Of a stretch of 13,677 bases of DNA, positions 6,684 through 12,831 are shown piece by piece; the stretch's first letter is position 1; the number at the start of each line of letters is the position of its first letter. Below the pieces are notes generated by a model. It worked only from the letters and a program-made list of their open reading frames with translations, searched no databases and had not been told where the DNA came from. Location of the stretch: NCBI GenBank assembly GCA_023398575.1, contig JAEWSC010000022.1, positions 1 to 13,677 on the forward strand. Reading direction: 5' to 3'. Source of the DNA: Bacillota bacterium. Its GTDB lineage: Bacteria > Bacillota > Clostridia > Christensenellales > Aristaeellaceae. Both the position numbers and the translations under genes were made by a program.

Positions 6684-8516
6684 TTATTTAGCCAGAGCAT
6701 CCAGCCAAGCCTGACGGTTGGCGGCGTCTTCTTCAGGGGTGATAAAGTGGTCAAAGAGTTTTTGGCCTTTATACCGCAGGGAGGAGATACCGAAGGAGGC
6801 AAACTGGCCTTCGTACAGGTTCAGCTTGGTGACCTGGTATTCCGGCGGATAGATGAAGTAGGGCACAACGATGGCATTGTCGATGAGCATAGCTTCTGCT
6901 TCGGCAAACTTCTCGTAACGGGCTGTCATGTTGCTGACTTCCGCTTTTGCCTGGGCAACTGCAGCATAATAGGCTTCCAGAACAGTCTTGGTCTGGGTGA
7001 AGTCGCTGCCCAGCATCAAGTCCATCTTGTTGTAGCCGTTGCCAACGATCACGCCGGCCTCATCCTTTTTGACAACAAAGGGATCGGACCAAGTTTCGGG
7101 ATCCTGATAGTCGGCCCCCCAGTTGCAGCGCATGAAGGAATAAACACCGGCACGGCGGGTATTGGCAAGGAAGGATTCGGTGGGGCCGGCATACAGAATA
7201 CACTCGATGTAATCAGCGCCCAGCAGGCCTTCCAGCTGCTGCTTGAGAAGAACGTATTCGTTCTCCCAGTCCTTATCGTCACTGCGGTAGGTAAGCAGCA
7301 TTTTTACCGGGAAGGTAGCGCCGGCGGCGGTGAGCTCTTCGATGGCCTTGGCCTTGTATTCCAGTGCCTTATCGGCGTTAAAGAACTTATCCTTGGTTAC
7401 GTCAAAGGCGGCGAAAGTGGCAAAGTCTTTGCTGTCGGCACTGGTAAAGGTTTTGGGTGTAATGGTATCTTGAACAATGTTGGCGGCCTCATCAGCAGAG
7501 ATGGCAGCCATGCTGTACAGCCTGTCAAAGGCGCTCATGATGGAGTGACGGAAGTTCGCGTTGTTGACAGCAAGCAGCCAGTTTTCCGGGCCGTACTCCG
7601 CATCATACTTGGGATCAAAATTGAAGCAATAGAAGTAGGAATAATCAGGGACGGAGCGGCTCAAAGAAATGTACTGAGGATTATTTGCCTTCCAGTCATC
7701 AATGATATCGTTGCTCAAAAGCGCATAGTCCACTTCGTTACGAAGCGCCATTGTGGGGGCAAGGGTGGCAGCCTCTGCATTATAGATGCGCTCAAAACGG
7801 TCAATGAAAACATTGGCGGCATCCCAGTTATTTACGTTTTTCACGTAGGTATGTTTGACTTGAGGCTCAAACTCAGAAAGGATGAATGCGCCACAGAAAT
7901 ACATTCTATCATTGGAAGTACCAAAATCCAAACCAAGCTCGTCAAGCTGCGGGCCATAGGCCGGCAGATAGCAGGTATAGGTCAGCATGCTCAGGAAATA
8001 GGGAACGGGCCTAACCAATGTATATTCCAGGGTATAATCATCCAGCGCCTTCACGCCTACTTCCGCAAAATCGGTTACGGTGCCGGCAAAATACTCGGTA
8101 GCATTTTTGATAACTTCCATCTGGTTAAAGGTTGCGCTGGCATTGGCCGGGGTCATGACATACTTGGCTGCAGACACAAAGTCGTTGGCTGTAAGCTTGG
8201 CTGCTTCAGCCCCATTGTAATCGTACCACTTCACATCCTGGCGGAGGTGGAATGTCCAGGTAAGATTATCTGAGGAAGTATCCCAGGTAAGGGCAAGGCC
8301 GGGAATCAGGTTGCCGTAACGATCATATTCCACGAGGGAATCGATAACATTTGCGCCAACTTCCTGCTCCCACTGCGCACCGGCAATGAGGTAGTTCAAG
8401 GTAGCCACTTCAGATGCATATACCCTGCGGTATACTACCGGCTCCTCTGCCTGAGCTAAGACAGCCACGGAACACAGCATCACCAGGCATAAGGCAAACG
8501 CGAGAACCCTTTTCAT
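6684..8516 (-). CDS. oppA: Oligopeptide ABC transporter substrate-binding protein OppA (SBP family 5)
   Basis: A 610-residue extracytoplasmic peptide-binding protein that delivers peptides to OppBC. Signal peptide: MKRVLAF with a hydrophobic core up to about residue 20 and a type I signal peptidase site VLAQA|EE after residue 23. Although C10 and C15 are present, neither has a lipobox around it (the residue before each is Leu), so the protein is probably not a lipoprotein, which is unusual for a Gram-positive Opp system. Family 5 features are NLIPGLALTW (69-78) with DVKWYDYNG following, ADDFxxA-like TANDFVSAAKYV (109-120), and the WGADYQDPETWSDPF region (466-480). Start: ATG seven bases after AGGAGGG. 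A sigma-A promoter lies 79 nt upstream of the start. Peptide length preference cannot be read from the sequence. Confidence 0.93.
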   Translation of the reverse strand: MKRVLAFALCLVMLCSVAVLAQAEEPVVYRRVYASEVATLNYLIAGAQWEQEVGANVIDSLVEYDRYGNLIPGLALTWDTSSDNLTWTFHLRQDVKWYDYNGAEAAKLTANDFVSAAKYVMTPANASATFNQMEVIKNATEYFAGTVTDFAEVGVKALDDYTLEYTLVRPVPYFLSMLTYTCYLPAYGPQLDELGLDFGTSNDRMYFCGAFILSEFEPQVKHTYVKNVNNWDAANVFIDRFERIYNAEAATLAPTMALRNEVDYALLSNDIIDDWKANNPQYISLSRSVPDYSYFYCFNFDPKYDAEYGPENWLLAVNNANFRHSIMSAFDRLYSMAAISADEAANIVQDTITPKTFTSADSKDFATFAAFDVTKDKFFNADKALEYKAKAIEELTAAGATFPVKMLLTYRSDDKDWENEYVLLKQQLEGLLGADYIECILYAGPTESFLANTRRAGVYSFMRCNWGADYQDPETWSDPFVVKKDEAGVIVGNGYNKMDLMLGSDFTQTKTVLEAYYAAVAQAKAEVSNMTARYEKFAEAEAMLIDNAIVVPYFIYPPEYQVTKLNLYEGQFASFGISSLRYKGQKLFDHFITPEEDAANRQAWLDALAK

Positions 8517-8541
8517 GGAAAGCCCTCCTCATGCAATTTTT

Positions 8542-8573
8542 TGCCGGCAGTACATAGGTTAATGCATCCGGCA
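8542..8573 (-). repeat. Inverted repeat in the opp 5' leader
   Basis: TGCCGG and CCGGCA arms (8542-8547 and 8568-8573) flank 20 bases in the untranslated leader between the predicted opp transcription start and the oppA ribosome binding site. They could form a small RNA hairpin or a protein-binding site. I see no S-box or T-box elements around it. The short arms mean chance is possible. Confidence 0.35.
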
Positions 8574-8594
8574 GACGACGTATAGCCATAAGTT

Positions 8595-8623
8595 AGCATA
8601 CAACCGGTGCTATGTGATGTCAA
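8595..8623 (-). promoter_or_regulatory. Sigma-A type promoter for the opp-metY operon
   Basis: On the minus strand a perfect -35 TTGACA (8618-8623) is followed after exactly 17 bases by TATGCT (8595-8600) as -10. The predicted start of transcription is near 8588, giving a leader of about 70 nt before oppA. It lies after the C26 gene, so opp can be expressed independently of it, although read-through from that gene is also possible because I see no convincing terminator between them. Confidence 0.8.
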
Positions 8624-8700
8624 GTAAAAAAATGCATTCTTATTGTATTTAACTTGCAAACGTGTTGGTTTTGTGTGCGTTTAAAAGGGCGGACACACAT

Positions 8701-9420
8701 TCATTTGCTGCGGCATGCTCCAACAAATGCATCAAATACATCCTTGGCAAAATGATCGGCATGCCACATGCGCTCAGGATGCCACTGCAGTCCCAAAAAG
8801 AAGGGATGATCCTTTTTCTCAACAGCTTCAATCACCCCTGAAGCTGTTTTGGCTGTCACTGTTAACGTCGGAGCGCAATCCTTAACTGATTGGTGGTGCA
8901 ACGAGTTGACCGGCAGCTTTTCTGTTTTCACAATCTGATACAGTAAGCTGTCTGGGGAAATTGTCACATCGTGCGTGGGCAGATGATGAGGCAGCCTTTG
9001 GTTATGCTGTTGGGGAAAGGTTTGCGCTAGTTGCTCAAAGATATCCTGGTATAGCGTTCCGCCCATGCCGACATTCAAAAGCTGTATGCCCCTGCAAATA
9101 CCAAGAATGGGCTTTCGGGTAGGCAGTACAGCCTTAAGCAGACTAAGTTCCATTTCATCTCTGGCGGGCAGTATTTCTGCACAGAAATTCAGAATCTCTT
9201 CACCGTATAAGCGGGGGTTCACATCTGCACCACCAGAAAACAAAAAGCCGTCCAGATCCTGTGCTGCTTCCTGCCACAGATTCACATCATCAACGATGGG
9301 CAAAAGCAGCGGAAAACCGCCGCAGGCATAAATGGCATCCATATAATTGGTAGTTATGCTGGTACTATTGCTATCTTTGTTAACATGACCTGTAATACCA
9401 ATCTTGGGTCTGAGCTTCAT
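8701..9420 (-). CDS. Peptidase C26 / class I glutamine amidotransferase-like gamma-glutamyl hydrolase
   Basis: A 239-residue protein of the PuuD-like branch (gamma-glutamyl-gamma-aminobutyrate hydrolase family), cytoplasmic, hydrolysing gamma-glutamyl amide bonds. Catalytic triad: nucleophile C109 in GICRGIQLLNV, with H214 and E216 in LQWHPE. FSGGADVNPRLY (61-72) and NSLHHQSVK (172-180) are further signatures of this branch. Start: ATG four bases after GGAGG, a slightly short spacing. It is transcribed toward oppA with a 184-nt gap that holds the opp promoter, and is divergent from the P1 peptidase gene. Family membership is clear; the true substrate (gamma-Glu-GABA, other gamma-glutamyl peptides, or D-Glu-containing peptides) is not, and no putrescine-pathway genes are nearby to support a puuD role. 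Confidence 0.87.
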   Translation of the reverse strand: MKLRPKIGITGHVNKDSNSTSITTNYMDAIYACGGFPLLLPIVDDVNLWQEAAQDLDGFLFSGGADVNPRLYGEEILNFCAEILPARDEMELSLLKAVLPTRKPILGICRGIQLLNVGMGGTLYQDIFEQLAQTFPQQHNQRLPHHLPTHDVTISPDSLLYQIVKTEKLPVNSLHHQSVKDCAPTLTVTAKTASGVIEAVEKKDHPFFLGLQWHPERMWHADHFAKDVFDAFVGACRSK

Positions 9421-9477
9421 ACATCCTCCGAATCACTTAATGGAATTTTGAATTTTTCGACAGATGAACCGTCATTC

Positions 9478-9503
9478 CTGCATCAAAAAGTAACAGCATG
9501 CAG
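9478..9503. repeat. Short inverted repeat in the divergent C26 / P1 peptidase intergenic region
   Basis: CTGCAT (9478-9483) and ATGCAG (9498-9503) are separated by 14 bases in the 157-nt region between the two divergent peptidase genes (9421-9577). The placement would suit an operator for a shared regulator, but no regulator gene is adjacent and I could not identify convincing -35/-10 pairs for either gene here. Chance is a fair alternative. Confidence 0.25.
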
Positions 9504-9577
9504 AAAAACAGTCAGAGAACAGGAATTTGGGGATATTTATAGAAATGGTAATCAAAAGGGATAAGGGATGGGGAAAC

Positions 9578-10624
9578 ATGGCTTCACAAATAAAGGCTAG
9601 GGATATGGGAATCAGCATAGGGGAAATGGAGACGGGTAAACTTAACAAAATCAGTGATGTTCCCGGCGTCACAGTTGGACATGCCACCATTGATACAGTT
9701 ACGCACAAAACTGGCGTAACAATTATTATGCCATCGCAGGATAATGTCTTTTTGAATAAGCCTACCGCAAACGCGCATGTATTAAATGGCTTTGGCAAAA
9801 CGCTTGGCCTTGTTCAGGTTCAGGAACTGGGCACGCTGGAAACGCCCATCGCCCTGACAAACACGCTGAATGTTGGCCTTGTCCACGATGCACTTGTGCA
9901 GCATGCCATTGATACCTGCAAAGCAGTAGGATACCCAGTAAGATCAGTCAATCCGGTGGTGTGCGAATGCAATGATGCCGCGCTGAACGATATACAGAAT
10001 CGGGCAGTAAGTACAGAACATGTATTTGCTGCAATACACAACGCCTGTGCTGACTTTGAGGAAGGGGATATTGGCGGGGGCAAAGGAATGGTTTGCTATG
10101 GTTTCAAGGGCGGCATCGGCTCTGCCTCCAGAATCGTAACAATTGATGGCATAAAATATACGATCGGCATTTTGGTACAGGCCAATTATGGCCGGACAGC
10201 TGATCTGGCCATTAACGGGAAAAATATTGGCAGGGCTGTTCCACAAGGATGGGGTGCAAAAGAGGATTTGGGATCCATTATTGTCGTACTGGCTACTGAT
10301 TTACCGTTGGACTGCCGTCAACTGGGCCGCGTAATAAAGCGGGGAAGTCTTGGCATGGCCCGTATGGGATCAGTGATAGGTCATGGAAGTGGAGAAATTA
10401 TTTTTGGTTTCACCACAGCAAATCGTGTCCATCATCAAGAAAGGAATTGTGTGCTTGGCCAAAGCATATTGCGGGAGGAATTGCTGGACATCCCCTTTCG
10501 GGCTTCTGCAGAATGCTGCGAAGAAGCTATCTTGAATGCTTTGCTTTGTGCGGATAGTGTTCAGGGGTACCAGAATGTAAGAAAAGGCAGCCTGCGCGAA
10601 TGGCTTAAGAAACATTCCTTTTGA
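9578..10624 (+). CDS. P1 family (S58) aminopeptidase, DmpA/BapA type
   Basis: An N-terminal-nucleophile hydrolase that cleaves itself into alpha and beta subunits and releases N-terminal residues; characterised members are the L-aminopeptidase/D-Ala-esterase DmpA and beta-peptidyl aminopeptidases. From the preferred ATG at 9578 the protein has 348 residues; in-frame upstream starts (TTG 9527, ATG 9545) add residues before the family's usual ARDxGI opening (here KARDMGISIG). Visible elements: ISDVPGVTVGHATI (about 25-38), the GDIGGGKGMVCYGFKGGIGSAS region (163-184), LVQANYG (200-206, conserved Asn), and the self-cleavage site G232|S233 in DLGSIIVVLATDLPL, with S233 the nucleophile, then GHGSGEIIFGFTTAN. 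All expected catalytic elements are intact. The RBS is weak (GATGGGG), which makes the start less certain. Divergent from the C26 gene. Confidence 0.88.
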   Translation: MASQIKARDMGISIGEMETGKLNKISDVPGVTVGHATIDTVTHKTGVTIIMPSQDNVFLNKPTANAHVLNGFGKTLGLVQVQELGTLETPIALTNTLNVGLVHDALVQHAIDTCKAVGYPVRSVNPVVCECNDAALNDIQNRAVSTEHVFAAIHNACADFEEGDIGGGKGMVCYGFKGGIGSASRIVTIDGIKYTIGILVQANYGRTADLAINGKNIGRAVPQGWGAKEDLGSIIVVLATDLPLDCRQLGRVIKRGSLGMARMGSVIGHGSGEIIFGFTTANRVHHQERNCVLGQSILREELLDIPFRASAECCEEAILNALLCADSVQGYQNVRKGSLREWLKKHSF

Positions 10625-10640
10625 TGAATCCATCTGCCTA

Positions 10641-10669
10641 TTGACAAATATCAGCTATTAGAATAAAAT
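10641..10669 (+). promoter_or_regulatory. Sigma-A type promoter for perR-rbr
   Basis: TTGACA (10641-10646), a 17-base spacer and TAAAAT (10664-10669) make a near-consensus promoter. Transcription should start near 10676, inside the palindrome that follows, so a bound repressor would block initiation directly. Confidence 0.85.
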
Positions 10670-10673
10670 ATCA

Positions 10674-10692
10674 ATCGAGAATAATTCTCGAT
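10674..10692. promoter_or_regulatory. Probable PerR/Fur-family operator (perfect 19-bp palindrome)
   Basis: ATCGAGAATAATTCTCGAT is a perfect 9-1-9 palindrome, the geometry of classical Fur and Per boxes. Its core GAATAATTC matches the centre of the Bacillus Per box (TTATAATNATTATAA, 9 of 14 defined positions), while the outer bases are more GC-rich. It covers the predicted transcription start and directly abuts the perR ribosome binding site, which strongly suggests autoregulation. Family identity of the site is inferred from position and shape. Confidence 0.75.
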
Positions 10693-10705
10693 AAGGATGA
10701 TTCCT

Positions 10706-11107
10706 ATGAATACGCGTAGCACTGTCCAGCGACAGCTGGTGTTGGAAACGGTACATAAGCTGCATCACCCCACTGCGGAGGATGTATATGGGATGATTAT
10801 AAAAGACCACCCCAATATCAGCAAGGCTACCGTATACCGGAACCTGAACCTGCTGGCGGATATGGGGAAAGTGAAGCGCGTACAGCTATTGGATGCAGCC
10901 GTACGTTTTGACGGCACGACCACCGGGCATTATCATGCTCAATGCCGCAAGTGCGGCCAGGTGCTTGATGTAATGGAAGAATTTAGTTTAATCGGTCAAG
11001 TGGATACTCTTGTGCAGCTCGGCTTTACCGTTGAGGACCGCGAAGTGCTGGTAAGAGGTATGTGCGCTGTCTGCAGGGAGAAGGAAAGCATGGCACTTGG
11101 TAAATGA
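10706..11107 (+). CDS. perR: Peroxide-sensing Fur-family repressor PerR
   Basis: A 133-residue Fur-family DNA-binding repressor. An in-frame ATG at 10697 lies on the ribosome binding site AAGGA (10693-10697), so the ATG at 10706, eight bases after it, is chosen. Winged helix: HPTAEDVYGMI and NISKATVYRNLNLL (about 21-50). All five regulatory metal ligands of B. subtilis PerR have equivalents: H21, D69, H75, H77 and D88 (QVLDV). The Asp at the last position, where Fur usually has Glu, is the residue linked with peroxide sensing by histidine oxidation. The structural zinc site is C80/C83 and C120/C123. The N-terminus is about 16 residues shorter than B. subtilis PerR, as in many clostridial PerR proteins. 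It sits between its own operator and a rubrerythrin gene 59 nt downstream, the expected regulon partner. Fur and Zur are less likely. Confidence 0.9.
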   Translation: MNTRSTVQRQLVLETVHKLHHPTAEDVYGMIIKDHPNISKATVYRNLNLLADMGKVKRVQLLDAAVRFDGTTTGHYHAQCRKCGQVLDVMEEFSLIGQVDTLVQLGFTVEDREVLVRGMCAVCREKESMALGK

Positions 11108-11117
11108 AGTGCATTTT

Positions 11118-11133
11118 AATGGGGGAACCCATT
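11118..11133 (+). other. Small hairpin in the perR-rbr gap
   Basis: AATGGG-GGAA-CCCATT forms a 6-bp stem with a GGAA tetraloop, followed after eight bases by TTTTTCTT and then the rbr ribosome binding site. It could act as a weak attenuator or an RNA-processing/stability element that sets the perR to rbr ratio; the distance from stem to T-run is longer than in standard terminators. Confidence 0.4.
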
Positions 11134-11166
11134 GAAATATATTTTTCTTGAGGAGGAGACACAGTT

Positions 11167-11709
11167 ATGAAAGAGCTGAAAGGAACCAGGACGGAAGCGA
11201 ACCTGATGGCGGCCTTCGCCGGAGAGTCTCAAGCCCGCAATAAGTATACCTACTATGCTTCCCAGGCAAAGAAGGAAGGGTATGAGCAAATTGCCTCCCT
11301 TTTCCAGGAGACGGCCGATAACGAAAAGGAACACGCGAAAATCTGGTTCAAGCTTTTACATGGCGAGGGCGTTCCCGAGACGACCGTCAACCTGAAGGAT
11401 GCAGCCGCCGGTGAACACTATGAGTGGACCGACATGTACGCCAACTTTGCCAAGGAGGCCAAGGAGGAAGGCTTTGATAAAATCGCTTTCCTGTTTGAGC
11501 AGGTAGCCAAGATTGAAAAGGCCCATGAAGAGCGCTACCTGAAGCTGCTGGCAAACGTGGAGGGCGGTCTTGTCTTCTCCAAAGAAGGCGATGCTATCTG
11601 GCAGTGCGCCAATTGCGGCCATTTGGTAATCGGCAAAAAAGCTCCCCAGATGTGCCCTGTTTGCGCCCACCCCCAGGCTTTTTTCCAAGTGAAGGCTGAA
11701 AACTACTGA
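11167..11709 (+). CDS. rbr: Rubrerythrin (NADH peroxidase component)
   Basis: A 180-residue cytoplasmic non-heme iron protein that reduces hydrogen peroxide to water in anaerobes, taking electrons through its rubredoxin domain. The N-terminal four-helix diiron domain carries E20 (AFAGESQA), E53 and H56 (EKEH), E83/E86 and E117/H120 (EKAH). The C-terminal rubredoxin-like domain has a [Fe(Cys)4] site from C147/C150 (CANCG) and C163/C166 (CPVC). The order is classical (diiron, then rubredoxin), not the reversed form. Start: ATG after a strong GAGGAGGAG. It follows perR by 59 nt and is most likely cotranscribed and derepressed by peroxide. Its last 7 nt overlap the 3' end of a small opposite-strand ORF. 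Confidence 0.96.
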   Translation: MKELKGTRTEANLMAAFAGESQARNKYTYYASQAKKEGYEQIASLFQETADNEKEHAKIWFKLLHGEGVPETTVNLKDAAAGEHYEWTDMYANFAKEAKEEGFDKIAFLFEQVAKIEKAHEERYLKLLANVEGGLVFSKEGDAIWQCANCGHLVIGKKAPQMCPVCAHPQAFFQVKAENY

Positions 11710-11954
11710 TTTTTAGCAACATAGTTCGTGCTACCCAAAGACACATAGCTTGCGTTTCGAGCAAGAAAAACTTGCTGCTCAAGCGCCTGCACGCGTTTGC
11801 TATGCCGGGCGATATGATCGTAAACGAGGGGGCAACAGCCTCCTCGTTTACGATCGAGATATGATGTAAGGCTCTTCATAGAAGGTGCCTTTTCTTTTTG
11901 CTCAAAAAGGGATTCCATAGCGTAAATGACTCTGGTGATGATAATGGGCGGCAT
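11703..11954 (-). CDS. Small unrecognised ORF downstream of sdaAA
   Basis: An 83-codon frame that begins 16 nt after the sdaAA stop, in the same direction, so it would be the third gene of the sda operon. I do not recognise the product. The open frame continues upstream into sdaAA (to 12056), but the ATG at 11954 is the first start outside that gene; AAAGAGG lies only two bases before it, a poor spacing, so translation may start elsewhere, for example at the internal ATG of YAMESLF. The translation looks protein-like: a hydrophobic, beta-prone start (PPIIITRVIYAM), a charged middle (FEQKEKAPSMKSLTSYLDRKR), GGCCPLVYDH, and a probable amphipathic helix HSKRVQALEQQVFLAR. There is no signal peptide or membrane span. 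Its stop overlaps the end of rbr tail-to-tail by 7 nt. The same DNA holds a strong stem-loop, so a structured 3' untranslated region for rbr is a real alternative. Confidence 0.45.
   Translation of the reverse strand: MPPIIITRVIYAMESLFEQKEKAPSMKSLTSYLDRKRGGCCPLVYDHIARHSKRVQALEQQVFLARNASYVSLGSTNYVAKNQ
11816..11855. other. 18-bp stem-loop downstream of rubrerythrin
   Basis: The arms 11816-11833 (GATCGTAAACGAGG then GGGC) and 11838-11855 pair over 18 positions with a single G-T wobble, leaving a four-base AACA loop. Flanking ATAT on both sides could extend it past a small bulge. No U-tract follows directly on either strand, so it is not a standard intrinsic terminator by itself. It lies 106 nt after the rbr stop and inside the small opposite-strand ORF. 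Confidence 0.75.
11868..11899 (+). terminator. Possible intrinsic terminator of the perR-rbr transcript
   Basis: AAGGC (11868-11872) pairs with GCCTT (11887-11891), with an inner CTTC-ATA-GAAG stem, and is followed by TTCTTTTT (11892-11899) on the plus strand. This gives a moderate imperfect hairpin with a U-rich tail, about 160 nt after the rbr stop. It is the best terminator candidate for the rightward transcript; the internal bulges keep confidence moderate. Confidence 0.5.
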
Positions 11955-11970
11955 CGCCTCTTTGGTGTAT

Positions 11971-12828
11971 CTATTTCGTGAATCGCGCCCGCATGGAGGG
12001 GCAGGCAGCGCAGCCGCCTTCACCTGTTTCCCGCAGGGAGGAGGGGAGGGCGTCACCTACTTCCTTCATGGCCAGAATCACTTCATCCGGCGGAATGGGG
12101 CAGGAAACGCCGGCCAGCGCCATTTCCGCCGCGGTGAAAGCGTTGCCTACGCCGCCAACATTACGGTACACGCAGGGAACCTCCACCAGGCCGCCCACCG
12201 GGTCACAGACAAGGCCCATGCTGTTCATCAGCGCAAAAGAACAGGCATCGGCCGCCATAGATGGCGTACCGCCCATCAGTTCCACCAATGCTGCCGCAGT
12301 CATGGCAGCCGCGCTGCCGCTTTCCGCCTGGCAGCCGCCCTCGGCACCGGAGATGGTGGCCATTGTTGCAATGACACCGCCAACCGCCGCTGCGGTAAAC
12401 AGCGCATCGGATATCGCTTCATCGGATAACTGCTTCTCTTCCTGAACAGCCAAAAGAGCTGCCGGCAGTATGCCGCAGGCGCCTGCAGTAGGAGCGGCTA
12501 CGATTTTTCCCATGCAAGCATTGCATTCGGCGACTGCCAGCGCATATGAGGCTGCTTTTCCAACCACGCTGCCGCATAGGCTTTTCCCAGCGGTCAGTCT
12601 TGCGTATATTTTTGCCGCTTGCCCGCCCGCCATGCCAGAAACGGAACGAAGCTTGGGGTTCAAACCTTCATGAACGGACTCCCGCATGGTTTGCAGGTGC
12701 TTTACCATGCGCCTGGAAAGTGCTTCTACATTGGTGCCATCCTCTTCGGCTTGCGTCATCTTTGCGATTTCCGCAATGGATTTTCCGCGTGCGGCTTCCA
12801 GTAACTCAGCCATGGTATTGTAGTCCAT
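11971..12828 (-). CDS. sdaAA: L-serine dehydratase, iron-sulfur-dependent, alpha subunit
   Basis: A 285-residue catalytic subunit of the two-subunit bacterial L-serine dehydratase, a cytoplasmic [4Fe-4S] enzyme that converts L-serine to pyruvate and ammonia. Visible signatures: EGLNPKLRSVSGMAGGQA (54-71), APTAGACGILPA (112-123), GAEGGCQAESGSA (161-173), CDPVGGLVEVPC (208-219). C166, C208 and C219 match the three cysteines expected to hold the cluster. Start: ATG about seven bases after GAGGGA, three bases after the sdaAB stop, so the two subunits are translationally coupled. The length is typical. The cluster is oxygen-labile in characterised members, which fits an anaerobe and the nearby peroxide-defence genes. 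Confidence 0.96.
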   Translation of the reverse strand: MDYNTMAELLEAARGKSIAEIAKMTQAEEDGTNVEALSRRMVKHLQTMRESVHEGLNPKLRSVSGMAGGQAAKIYARLTAGKSLCGSVVGKAASYALAVAECNACMGKIVAAPTAGACGILPAALLAVQEEKQLSDEAISDALFTAAAVGGVIATMATISGAEGGCQAESGSAAAMTAAALVELMGGTPSMAADACSFALMNSMGLVCDPVGGLVEVPCVYRNVGGVGNAFTAAEMALAGVSCPIPPDEVILAMKEVGDALPSSLRETGEGGCAACPSMRARFTK

Positions 12829-12831
12829 TAA

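Noticed and set aside
6747..8273. A 508-codon open frame on the plus strand opposite oppA
   Set aside because: It is fully antisense to a gene with clear SBP family 5 motifs and a signal peptide. It is Gly/Ile/Val-rich without a recognisable domain, as expected from the complement of a codon-biased gene.
8624..8665. Possible terminator of the C26 gene (T7 run after a TGCA...TGCA pair)
   Set aside because: The stem is only 4 bp of a self-complementary word with a long loop. This is too weak to call, so read-through into opp remains possible.
11749..11775. CTTGC / GCAAG / CTTGC alternating repeats after rbr
   Set aside because: The 5-bp arms could form competing hairpins, but no U-tract follows and the same bases fit an ordinary coding stretch on the other strand.
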